Positions 6,589 through 13,909 of a stretch of DNA of 13,909 nt are shown here, piece by piece. Below the pieces are notes generated by a model. That model was not told where the DNA came from and did no database searches. It worked only from the letters and a program-made list of their open reading frames with translations. The position numbers were made by a program, and so were the translations under genes. Positions within the stretch are counted from its first letter, which is position 1. The number at the start of each line of letters is the position of its first letter. Origin of the DNA: GCA-002790365 sp964486645 (GTDB lineage Bacteria; Bacteroidota; Ignavibacteria; Ignavibacteriales; Ignavibacteriaceae); the NCBI GenBank assembly GCA_964486645.1, contig CAZAOG010000073.1, positions 1 through 13,909 on the forward strand, given 5' to 3'.

Positions 6589-7559
6589 TAATCGTTCAAT
6601 AATTTTTTTAGGTTATTAAATGCCGTTTGAGGTGATAAATCTTTCATGCACCTAAAATGTTTTTTCGGGCAGCTGTTTCTACCAATATGAGAACAAGGTC
6701 TGCAAGTTAATGAATTGTTCTCTAATATTAAATTATTGTTTTTGTACGGACCGAAACCGAATTCTTGAACAGTTGAGCCGAAAAATGTAAGCACGGGTAC
6801 TTTTACAGCGCAAGCAGCATGCATTAAACCCGAATCATTACAAACTACTGCCAAGCACCTCTTCATGTTAGTTACCGTTTGAATAAGATCGTTATCGTTG
6901 CAGAGATTTACGGCAAAAGGCAGAGCATCTTTTATTTGCTTACAGATTTGTTCGTCGTCTTTTCCGCCGAATAAGACAATATCATATCCGTTGTGTTTCA
7001 ACTCTTCGCCTAATTGAACGTAATAATCAATCGGCCACATTTTAGTAAAATGTTTACTGCCCGGCGCCATACCTATATATTTTTTGGTATCGATTAAATT
7101 GGAATTAATATTTTCGGGCAGAAATAAATCCAGCCCGCCGTCATCCAAATTAAAGTTAGAAATAGTATTTGAATATCGAACGGGAATTTGAGGCAATGAA
7201 CGAAGTCTGTTTATTTTAAAATGCACAAGTAAGAATTTTTCAAAATTGTGTTTGTTAAATTTAATTGCAGTACTTTTTAATGATCTTGTGATTTTTCTCG
7301 ATCTAAAATTGTTTTGGAGGTCAATTATTAAATTGTAATTATTAGAGCTTAATTTATCTTCATCTTTTTCATATAATAACATATTTGTAATAAATTTATT
7401 ATGCTTAAGAATATCGCGATACTGTTCTTTTAAAATAAAGTCGATTGATATTTGTGGATATTGCTTCTTGATTGAACGTATTAGAGGCGTAGTAAGTAAA
7501 ATGTCACCCAAAGAACTGAGTCTGATAATAAGCAATTTTTTTACATTCTTTAGATTCAA
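6588..7559 (-). CDS. Glycosyltransferase family 9 (LPS heptosyltransferase-like)
   Basis: This is a GT9 enzyme, probably adding heptose or another sugar to the LPS core or a surface glycan from an ADP-heptose-type donor at the cytoplasmic membrane. Its 323 residues have the family's opening RLSSLGDILLTTP (13-25), including the conserved Asp D19. The C-domain has MAPGSKHFTKMWP (164-176) and CNDSGLMHAACAVKVPVLTFFGST (240-263). Four cysteines (C286, C289, C297, C304) follow in the CRPC...C...CM pattern common in GT9 proteins of this group. No ATG gives a sensible N-terminus. The longest reading starts at TTG 7559-7557, and an in-frame TTG at 7535 would start just before LLIIRLSSLGD. The ATG near 7570 is out of frame and stops at once. 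The product feeds the same pathway as waaA, which it overlaps by one base. The sugar specificity is inferred. Confidence 0.88.
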   Translation of the reverse strand: MNLKNVKKLLIIRLSSLGDILLTTPLIRSIKKQYPQISIDFILKEQYRDILKHNKFITNMLLYEKDEDKLSSNNYNLIIDLQNNFRSRKITRSLKSTAIKFNKHNFEKFLLVHFKINRLRSLPQIPVRYSNTISNFNLDDGGLDLFLPENINSNLIDTKKYIGMAPGSKHFTKMWPIDYYVQLGEELKHNGYDIVLFGGKDDEQICKQIKDALPFAVNLCNDNDLIQTVTNMKRCLAVVCNDSGLMHAACAVKVPVLTFFGSTVQEFGFGPYKNNNLILENNSLTCRPCSHIGRNSCPKKHFRCMKDLSPQTAFNNLKKLLND

Positions 7560-7685
7560 GAATTTTATACCATAATAAATTTATAAGAAAATTAAATTTA
7601 AATAAAACCTTGTTTTACTTCCATTATTAATTGCAGTTAACATTTTTCTGGTTTAATTTTAAAATAAAAATTATTGAGAATATTT

Positions 7686-7937
7686 ATGACTGATACACGA
7701 ACAGATTTATCCATAGAAAAACAAGTTTACGCAATAGTTAACGAATTTAAAGAAAATATTCCCGTTCCCAACGACAGAAACAGACTTGCTTTTTGTCTTT
7801 ATAAATATGTTAACGGAGAAGGCGACTCACCCGAAATTTTGCTTAAAACAACTAAAATTCAAATCGAAGGAATTTCGGAACAAGAATTGGTTTCCAAAAT
7901 AAACGAAAAAGTTTCTACGGTAAAAAAAGAAGGGTAA
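7686..7937 (+). CDS. Small conserved-looking protein of unknown function (83 aa)
   Basis: I do not recognise this protein. It is predicted to be cytosolic, with no signal peptide or membrane span. It appears to be two or three helices, rich in Glu, Lys, Asn and Ile, with two segments that look structured: IEKQVYAIVNEFKENIP and EQELVSKINEKVSTVKK. The central NDRNRLAFCLYKYVNGEGD stretch contains the only Cys. I chose the ATG at 7686, with a GAGAA sequence about 7 bases upstream; a TTG at 7674 in the same frame would add MRIF. Codon use resembles its neighbours, which supports it as real. It is divergent from the GT9/waaA operon and converges on fbp with only 17 bp between the stop codons, so no separate terminator fits there. 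Confidence 0.6.
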   Translation: MTDTRTDLSIEKQVYAIVNEFKENIPVPNDRNRLAFCLYKYVNGEGDSPEILLKTTKIQIEGISEQELVSKINEKVSTVKKEG

Positions 7938-7954
7938 ACTCATTTATCTTTATT

Positions 7955-8992
7955 TTATTTCCTTGAAGATACGGTATTTTCAACTTCGGCTTCCGCCATA
8001 AATTTTTCTACCATTTTCACATCTTCTTCGCTTCCGGCAAAAATAGGAACTCGCTGGTGAAGTTTTTCCGGAGTAATTTCCAAAATTCTTTGTTTTCCGT
8101 CGGTAGCCCTTCCGCCGGCACTTTCTATTAAAAATGCCATTGGATTGCATTCATACATCAATCTTAATTTACCGTTCGGGTGTCTGGAATCAGCCGGATA
8201 CATAAATATTCCTCCGTAGAGAAGATTACGGTGGATGTCGGCAACCATTGAGCCGATGTATCTTGAAGAATAAGGTCTTTCGGTTTCCTTATCTTCTTGC
8301 TGAAGATATTTTATATAATTTTTCAGTCCTTTGTGCCAGTATAAATAGTTGCCTTCGTTAATACTGTATATTTTTGCTTTTTTAGGAATTTGTATATTTT
8401 CGTGCGAAAGTAAGAATTCACCGAATGATGGATCGAGTGTAAATGCGAAAACACCGTGTCCTGCTGTGTAAACAAGGATTGTACTCGAACCGTAAACTAT
8501 ATAGCCGGCGGCGACCTGTTTAATCCCTTGCTGCAAACAATCTTGCAAAGTACCCGGGGCATTTCCCGGTGAGATTCTTTTATAAATTGAAAATATGGTC
8601 CCGATACTTACGTTTGCGTCAATATTCGAAGAACCGTCAAGCGGGTCGAACAGCAGAACATATTTACCGATTTTATGTTCATCCGGTATGTGAATTATTT
8701 CGGCTTCTTCTTCGGAAGCCATTACGCAAAGATGTCCGCCGTGGTCCATCGCTCTTATCATCATATCATGAGCAAACATATCAAGTTTTTTTACCTGCTC
8801 GCCGTGTATGTTATTGTCGCCGGTAAACCCGAGTATATCTACCAATCCGGCTTTATTTACTTCGAGTGAAATAACTTTTGCTGCTAAAGAAAGGTCTCGT
8901 AAAAGATGAGATAGTTCCCCTGTGGCTTCAGGATGCATTTTCTCCCCTTCGATAATATGACGGCCTAATGTCATAAATTTATGCTGTTCCAT
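7955..8992 (-). CDS. fbp: Fructose-1,6-bisphosphatase, class I
   Basis: FBPase hydrolyses fructose-1,6-bisphosphate to fructose-6-phosphate in the cytosol, the committed step of gluconeogenesis. It is 345 residues from the ATG at 8992; a GTG at 8995 would add one residue. Both starts are served by GAGGGA at 9001-9006. Metal and substrate residues are in place: the EEEAEI acidic cluster (94-99), FDPLDGSSNID (115-125, with D116 and D119), and YECNPMAFLIESAGG near the C-terminus. The N-terminal ATGELSHLLRDL (23-34) and GDNNIHGEQVKKLD align with the AMP-binding and dynamic-loop regions of AMP-inhibited class I enzymes, so AMP inhibition is likely (inference from the family). It is the last gene of the closely spaced serS/ABC/ABC/fbp run, 19 bp after the second ABC gene. 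No terminator is visible before the convergent small gene. Confidence 0.96.
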   Translation of the reverse strand: MEQHKFMTLGRHIIEGEKMHPEATGELSHLLRDLSLAAKVISLEVNKAGLVDILGFTGDNNIHGEQVKKLDMFAHDMMIRAMDHGGHLCVMASEEEAEIIHIPDEHKIGKYVLLFDPLDGSSNIDANVSIGTIFSIYKRISPGNAPGTLQDCLQQGIKQVAAGYIVYGSSTILVYTAGHGVFAFTLDPSFGEFLLSHENIQIPKKAKIYSINEGNYLYWHKGLKNYIKYLQQEDKETERPYSSRYIGSMVADIHRNLLYGGIFMYPADSRHPNGKLRLMYECNPMAFLIESAGGRATDGKQRILEITPEKLHQRVPIFAGSEEDVKMVEKFMAEAEVENTVSSRK

Positions 8993-9011
8993 CACTTTAT
9001 TCCCTCATTTT

Positions 9012-10805
9012 TTATGCTGATTTTGTAATTTCCTGATCTTTGTATTGCAATTGATAAAGTTTGTAATAAATTCCCTTTTTAGTTAAGAGTTCCTGATGAT
9101 TTCCGGTTTCTCTTATTTCTCCTTTATGCATTACCAATATTTTATCGGCGTTCTGTATAGTCGATAATCTGTGCGCAATAACAATTGCGGTTCTGCCGAC
9201 AAGCAGGCTTTTAATTGCTTTTTGTATCAAAGCTTCCGTTTCCGTATCAACGCTGGAAGTCGCCTCATCTAAAATAAGTATTTGAGGGTTATAAGCCAAA
9301 GCTCTGGCAAAAGAAATTAATTGTTTTTGGCCTACACTAAGCGTTGCTCCTCGTTCCATAACCATTTCATCGTATTTATTCGGCAGTGCTTCTATAAATT
9401 TGTCGGCACCTACAAGCGCTGCCGCTTTTTTAACTTGTTCGTCCGTTATCTCGGAATTATCCATACTTATATTGGAACGGATCGTACCCGAAAAAAGAAA
9501 AACATCCTGTAAAACAATTGAAATATGATTTCGTAATTCTCTTTTATTAAGCTTTCTTATATCGATTCCATCAACCAAGATTGAACCGGACTTTATATCG
9601 TAAAATCTGGTAAGAACATTTATAATACTTGTTTTGCCGGCGCCGGTTGCGCCTACAATTGCAACCGTTTCTCCCGGATTAATTTTAAAATTGATATTCT
9701 TTAAAACGGGTTCATCTTTTTTATATTCAAAATAAACGTCCTTAAACGTTATTTCACCTTTTATGGATTTTAGTTCTTGATATTTATCGGGATTGTTAAC
9801 GAATGTTTTATTGTCTAAAAGTTTGAATATTCTTTCCGATGAAGCCATAGCGGTTTGCAGCACATTGTATTTTTCCGATAAGTCCCTTATGGGTCTGAAG
9901 AACATTTCCGTGTACTGAATAAATGCGAAAAGAACTCCGATAGTTAAAGTTGAACCGACAACGTTTCCGCCTCCGTACCAGATAATAAGTCCGATTGCCA
10001 CGGAACTTATCAATTCAACCGAAGGGAAAAATACCGCGTAATATAATATCGATTTAATATTTGCCTTTTTATAATCGCTATTAATAGAGGAAAAATTCTT
10101 CAACTCGGATTTTTCTTTGTTGTAAATCTGTACAACGTTCATGCCGGTAATGTGTTCCTGCATGTATGAATTTAATCTTGCCAGATGAAGCCGTACATCC
10201 CTGTAGCTTTCTCTTACTTTTCTTCGGAATAAAAACGTGCCGTAAATAAGAAAAGGTAAAACCGATAAAGTAACCAATGAAAGTTTTACGTCAAGAAAAA
10301 ACATAAACCCCAAAATCCAGATAATAATAAAAATATCACTAAACACCATAACAATACCCGATGAAAAAAGAGCGTTAAGAGATTCTATATCGTTAGTAAC
10401 TCTTGTAACAATTCTGCCTATCGGGGTTTTATCAAAAAATTTGAGTGCAAGTTTCTGGGTATGGGCATAAAGCTGCGAACGCAAATCGTAAATAATTTTT
10501 TGTCCCAAATACTGCATAAAATAAGTAAGGAAATACTGAATAACAGCCTGCAGCAATAAGGTAGCCAGTAAAAGAAGACCTATTATCAACAACCCATGAT
10601 AATCAGAATTTGCAATGTATTTGTCTATGGCAATTTTAGTAAGAATAGGACGAATCGGTCCAAGAGCAGCAACTATTATATTTATAATTATTGCAATAAT
10701 TATATGTTTTCTGTAAGGCTTTACATAGCTCAAAAGTCGTAACATCAACTTTGAGTCATATGCTTTACCCAATATATCTTCGTCTTTTTGGTATTCGTTA
10801 GCCAT
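9012..10805 (-). CDS. ABC exporter half-transporter with catalytic Glu, LSVGQ signature (MdlB/MsbA-like)
   Basis: This inner-membrane ABC half-exporter is 597 residues from the ATG at 10805; a TTG at 10811 would add two. A six-span type-IV membrane domain (to about 330) precedes a nucleotide-binding domain. That domain has Walker A GATGAGKTS (385-393, K391), a Q-loop VLQDVF with Q433, and Walker B ILILDE with D513 and catalytic E514. The D-loop is SSVDTE and the H-loop His is H545 in AHRLST. The signature is LSVGQ (489-493) rather than LSGGQ. Together with the Asp-for-Glu change in the adjacent gene, this points to a heterodimer in which this subunit provides the catalytically complete Walker B and the altered signature. 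The substrate could be drugs or lipids and cannot be told. It lies 18 bp after the partner gene, without a clear Shine-Dalgarno. Msb-type lipid A flipping is possible but unproven. Confidence 0.93.
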   Translation of the reverse strand: MANEYQKDEDILGKAYDSKLMLRLLSYVKPYRKHIIIAIIINIIVAALGPIRPILTKIAIDKYIANSDYHGLLIIGLLLLATLLLQAVIQYFLTYFMQYLGQKIIYDLRSQLYAHTQKLALKFFDKTPIGRIVTRVTNDIESLNALFSSGIVMVFSDIFIIIWILGFMFFLDVKLSLVTLSVLPFLIYGTFLFRRKVRESYRDVRLHLARLNSYMQEHITGMNVVQIYNKEKSELKNFSSINSDYKKANIKSILYYAVFFPSVELISSVAIGLIIWYGGGNVVGSTLTIGVLFAFIQYTEMFFRPIRDLSEKYNVLQTAMASSERIFKLLDNKTFVNNPDKYQELKSIKGEITFKDVYFEYKKDEPVLKNINFKINPGETVAIVGATGAGKTSIINVLTRFYDIKSGSILVDGIDIRKLNKRELRNHISIVLQDVFLFSGTIRSNISMDNSEITDEQVKKAAALVGADKFIEALPNKYDEMVMERGATLSVGQKQLISFARALAYNPQILILDEATSSVDTETEALIQKAIKSLLVGRTAIVIAHRLSTIQNADKILVMHKGEIRETGNHQELLTKKGIYYKLYQLQYKDQEITKSA

Positions 10806-10823
10806 TTGCAAATAAAAAGTTCA

Positions 10824-12569
10824 TTAAATTTCTTCCAATTCTTTTTCGAGCAATTGTTTGTAGTGTAAGTCAGCATAAATCCCGCCTGCCGCAATCAACT
10901 GCTCGTGAGTACCTTCCTCAACAATTTTAGCATTATCCAAAACGATTATTTTATCCGCATTTTTAACAGTCGAAATTCTATGACTGATAATTATTGTTGT
11001 TCGTTTATAGGGACATTCATTTAAATTCTTTAGTATTTCCTCTTCGGTGTTGGTATCGACGGCAGAAAACGAATCATCTAAAATTAAAATTTGCGGGTCC
11101 GTTACCAAAGCTCTTGCCAAACTGGCTCTCTGTTTTTGTCCGCCCGAAAGAGTTATTCCTCTTTCACCCATAATTGTTTCATAACCTTTGGGGAACGATT
11201 TTACTTCTTCATCAAAATGAGCAATTTTAGCCGCATTAATTATTTTGTCTTCGTCGTATTTGTCCAATCCGTAAGCAAGATTATTTTTAATCGTATCGGA
11301 GAAAAGGAATGCTTCCTGCTGTACGAGTCCGATATTACTCCTTAAAATTTGAAGCGGGATTTGTTTTAAGTTTTTTTGTCCGATTTTTATTTCACCTTCC
11401 GTGCAATCATACAATCGGAGAATTAAATTTACGAGTGACGTTTTACCGCTTCCCGTATATCCCATTATTGCCAATGTTGAACCCTGAGGAATTGTAAGAT
11501 TTATTCCATCTAATATTTTAGGCAAATGATTTCCGTATCGGAAAGAAACATTTTCAAATTTAATATCACCATCTAAATTTGTAATTGAATAATCCGTTGT
11601 GTCGGAATCCGTAATTTCAAAGGGTTCGGCGTAAATCTTATTCAACCTTTTCATACTTGCTTCACCTTGCTGAATAATATTTATCACCCAGCCGAAAGCT
11701 ATCATAGGCCAAATTAACATCCCCAGATAAACTATAAAAGCGGTAAGTTCTCCGAGGTTCAAATGGTTATCAATTACTTTTATTCCGCCGAGCCAAATGA
11801 CGATAATTATAGATAAACCCGTAATTAAAAATAAAAGCGGCTGGAATAACGCCTGTGTTTTAACAAGATTCATATTTTTCTTCAGGTAATCTTTACTTAT
11901 CTCATTGAATCTTTTTATCTCGTTTTCTTCTCTAACGTATGATTTTATTACTCTGATTCCCGAAAAATTTTCCTGTGCTTTTGTAGTCAGTTCAGAAAAC
12001 TTTTCCTGTATTTTTGTAAACTTGAAATGGATTATCTTGCTTACCTTATAAACAATGTATGAAAGCAAAGGCAAGGGCAGAAGTGAGTACAGGGTTAACG
12101 AAACGTTCAAAGAAAGCATTATTCCTATTACAATTACCAGTCTGACTGAAGTATCCAGGGAGTACATAACTGCCGGACCCAAAAACATTCTAACGGAGTT
12201 TATATCGTTTGTGGCATGAGCCATTACATTGCCGGTTGAATTATTTTGAAAATAACGGAGCGGAAGTTTTTGAATGTGTTTCCAGAAGTCCCGCCTTAAA
12301 TCAAATTCAATTTCCCTTGAAACTACAATAATCGTTTCCCTAATCAGAAATCTGAATAATCCCGCAAGAGCGGAAGCTCCGATAATAAGCAGTCCGTAGT
12401 TTAACAGTTTTCCGGTTGTTATTTCGTTCTGCAGCCCGTTTATGGCATCTTTTATAAATAGCGGGACGTAAACGGTAGCTATGTTTGAAATAATTATAAA
12501 AAGAATTCCCCAAAATAATTTCTTTTTATAACGAACGAAATATTTTTTTAGTGTATATAAATTTTTCAT
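10824..12569 (-). CDS. ABC exporter half-transporter with degenerate Walker B (Asp for catalytic Glu)
   Basis: This is the first gene of the exporter pair: 581 residues, a six-span membrane domain (about 18-297) and a C-terminal ATPase. Walker A is GYTGSGKTS (370-378, K376), the Q-loop is LVQQEAF (Q417/Q418), the signature is canonical LSGGQ (474-478), and the H-loop His is H530. Walker B reads ILILDDSFSAVD, so the residue after D498 is D499 where a hydrolytic exporter has Glu. This DDSFSAVD form marks the non-catalytic half of heterodimeric exporters such as TM287/288, BmrCD and LmrCD. Pairing it with the next gene's altered signature would give one poor and one competent ATP site. The start is ATG 12569, with GAGGAA at 12581-12586 some 11 bases upstream. 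It is 57 bp downstream of serS and 18 bp upstream of its partner. The substrate is unknown. Confidence 0.93.
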   Translation of the reverse strand: MKNLYTLKKYFVRYKKKLFWGILFIIISNIATVYVPLFIKDAINGLQNEITTGKLLNYGLLIIGASALAGLFRFLIRETIIVVSREIEFDLRRDFWKHIQKLPLRYFQNNSTGNVMAHATNDINSVRMFLGPAVMYSLDTSVRLVIVIGIMLSLNVSLTLYSLLPLPLLSYIVYKVSKIIHFKFTKIQEKFSELTTKAQENFSGIRVIKSYVREENEIKRFNEISKDYLKKNMNLVKTQALFQPLLFLITGLSIIIVIWLGGIKVIDNHLNLGELTAFIVYLGMLIWPMIAFGWVINIIQQGEASMKRLNKIYAEPFEITDSDTTDYSITNLDGDIKFENVSFRYGNHLPKILDGINLTIPQGSTLAIMGYTGSGKTSLVNLILRLYDCTEGEIKIGQKNLKQIPLQILRSNIGLVQQEAFLFSDTIKNNLAYGLDKYDEDKIINAAKIAHFDEEVKSFPKGYETIMGERGITLSGGQKQRASLARALVTDPQILILDDSFSAVDTNTEEEILKNLNECPYKRTTIIISHRISTVKNADKIIVLDNAKIVEEGTHEQLIAAGGIYADLHYKQLLEKELEEI

Positions 12570-12626
12570 ATAAATTATACTTCCTCAAAAAAGAAAGTAA
12601 AAAGTAAAATTTTTAGGCTGTTAGGG

Positions 12627-13907
12627 CTAATCGATTATTTCGAAGCCGGTGTATTTTTGAAGCACTTTTGGTACTATTACTTTTCCTTCGGGTGTTTGAT
12701 AGTTTTCAAGTAAAGAAACCATAAGTCTGCTTGTTGCAAGTCCCGAACCGTTAAGCGTATGCACAAAATTTAATTTTTTTGTCTCTTTATTTCTGAAACG
12801 TATATTTGCTCTTCTGCCTTGGAAATCCCCAAAGTTACTGCAGGAAGAAGCTTCCAACCATTTATCTTCTGCCGGGGACCAGGTTTCAATATCGTAGCAT
12901 TTAGCCGCGGCAAAGCTTAGATCGCCGCTGCAGAGCAAAAGTATTCTATAAGGAATTTGAAGAGCTTTTAATATATCTTCGGCATCGGTTACAATATTTT
13001 CGAGTTCATCAAAGGAATTTTCGGGTTTAACAAACTTGACCATTTCAACTTTATTAAATTGATGGACGCGTAAAAATCCTTTTGATTCTTTCCCGTACGA
13101 TCCCGCTTCTCTTCTGAAACAAGAGGAGAAACCAACGTAGTTTATAGGGAGTTTTTCTTCATCCAGTATTTCGCCGCGGTACATATTTGTAATGGGTACT
13201 TCGGCGGTTGGGATAGGATATAAACCATCTTTTTCAATGTGATACATATCTTCTTCCAGTTTGGGTATTTGTCCTGTTCCGATAAGCGAAGCACGGTTAA
13301 CCAAAAACGGAGGAAAAATTTCTTCGTAACCGTGATCTTTAATGTGGGTGTCGAGCATAAAATTAATTAACGCTCTTTCCAGCGTTGCACCTTTGCCTAC
13401 GTAAAGAGGAAATCCGGAGCCTGAAAGTTTTGCGCTTCTTTCAAAGTCCAAAATATTTAATTTCTTACCGAGTTCAACGTGGTCAAGAATCTCTTCGTCG
13501 TTTTTTTCAAAGTTAAATCCTTCGGGAAGCCATCTTCTAATTTCTTTGTTATCTTCCGGGGATAAGCCAACGGGTACCGATTCATGCGGAAGATTGGGAA
13601 TGTAATAAAGTATGTCGTTTACTTTTTCTTCAACTTGATGAAGTTCGGAATCAATCTCTTTTGTTCTATCGGAAATTATTTTCATCTCTGCTATTATTGA
13701 AGATGCGTCCCTGCCTTCTTTCTTTAATTTACCGATTTCTTGAGATACGGAATTCTTCTTTGCTTTAAGTTCTTCTGTTTGTGTAATGAGACTTCTTCTT
13801 TTTTTATCCAACTCCAAAAGTTCATCCACTCTATCGTTCTCGTTTTTGTTTTTTATTCCCGTTTTAACAAGTTCGGGATTTTCTCTTATAAATTTTAAGT
13901 CCAGCAT
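12627..13907 (-). CDS. serS: Serine-tRNA ligase
   Basis: SerRS charges tRNA-Ser (and tRNA-Sec where present) with serine in the cytosol. The 426-residue length is normal for the bacterial type, and the gene is complete: its ATG is at 13907-13905, two bases from the window edge. MLDLKFIRENPELV is the typical N-terminus. Residues about 28-105 form the long antiparallel coiled-coil arm that holds the tRNA long variable arm. The class II core shows motif 1 around GATLERALINFM (173-184), serine-site TAEVP (234-238), motif 2 FRREAGSYGKESKGFLRVHQF (264-284) and motif 3 GLATSRLMVSLLENYQ (389-404, Arg R394). Its promoter and ribosome-binding site lie outside the window. The 57-bp gap to the ABC gene contains no evident terminator, so read-through into the downstream genes is plausible. 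Confidence 0.97.
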   Translation of the reverse strand: MLDLKFIRENPELVKTGIKNKNENDRVDELLELDKKRRSLITQTEELKAKKNSVSQEIGKLKKEGRDASSIIAEMKIISDRTKEIDSELHQVEEKVNDILYYIPNLPHESVPVGLSPEDNKEIRRWLPEGFNFEKNDEEILDHVELGKKLNILDFERSAKLSGSGFPLYVGKGATLERALINFMLDTHIKDHGYEEIFPPFLVNRASLIGTGQIPKLEEDMYHIEKDGLYPIPTAEVPITNMYRGEILDEEKLPINYVGFSSCFRREAGSYGKESKGFLRVHQFNKVEMVKFVKPENSFDELENIVTDAEDILKALQIPYRILLLCSGDLSFAAAKCYDIETWSPAEDKWLEASSCSNFGDFQGRRANIRFRNKETKKLNFVHTLNGSGLATSRLMVSLLENYQTPEGKVIVPKVLQKYTGFEIID

Positions 13908-13909
13908 AT

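Noticed and set aside
7656..7665. ATTTTAAAAT palindrome before the small gene
   Set aside because: It is a short A/T palindrome in a very AT-rich spacer and is expected by chance.
8569..8869. Overlapping plus-strand open frames of 85 and 64 codons
   Set aside because: Both sit inside fbp on the opposite strand, over its metal- and substrate-binding region, so they are shadows.

Overview
The window is a compact, AT-rich (by eye well under 45% GC) chromosomal segment. It encodes Gram-negative envelope functions: a Kdo transferase, a GT9 LPS glycosyltransferase and a PorV-type outer-membrane barrel. The PorV/PorQ-family protein, the weak or absent Shine-Dalgarno sequences at several genes and the protein motifs together suggest the Bacteroidota/Chlorobiota/Ignavibacteriota group, most likely Ignavibacteria-like. 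That placement is inference from family resemblance, not a database result. No mobile element, CRISPR array, rRNA or tRNA is visible.

Layout. (1) Positions 1-1509, minus strand: a two-component operon, histidine kinase then OmpR-family response regulator, with an 8-bp overlap. The regulator runs off the left edge. (2) Positions 1510-1692: a divergent control region holding a tandem TTTACA repeat with an 11-bp period. (3) Positions 1693-5188, plus strand: a B12-binding radical SAM protein of the HpnP-like DUF4070 type; a 184-bp gap with a near-perfect 25-bp inverted repeat; a PorV-like barrel; and, 9 bp later, a membrane di-iron hydroxylase of the fatty acid hydroxylase/sterol desaturase superfamily. 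(4) Positions 5189-5310: a convergent intergenic region with an 11-bp perfect AT-rich stem, probably a terminator. (5) Positions 5311-7559, minus strand: a GT9 heptosyltransferase-like gene and waaA, joined by a TAATG stop/start overlap. (6) Positions 7686-7937, plus strand: an unrecognised 83-residue protein. (7) Positions 7955-13907, minus strand: serS, two ABC exporter half-transporters and fbp, closely spaced and probably co-transcribed at least from the ABC pair onward.

How the genes may work together. waaA and the GT9 gene assemble the LPS inner core. The PorV-like barrel sits in the outer membrane. The radical SAM protein and the di-iron hydroxylase resemble lipid-tailoring enzymes and flank the barrel gene on the same strand. 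The two ABC genes have complementary defects (Asp for the catalytic Glu in one, LSVGQ for LSGGQ in the other), which is the signature of a heterodimeric exporter with one degenerate ATP site. serS and fbp are housekeeping genes for translation and gluconeogenesis.

No complete, clearly new system is evident. The best leads are the putative response-regulator box at 1611-1629, the inverted repeat before the barrel gene, the radical SAM/hydroxylase pairing and the unrecognised 83-residue protein.
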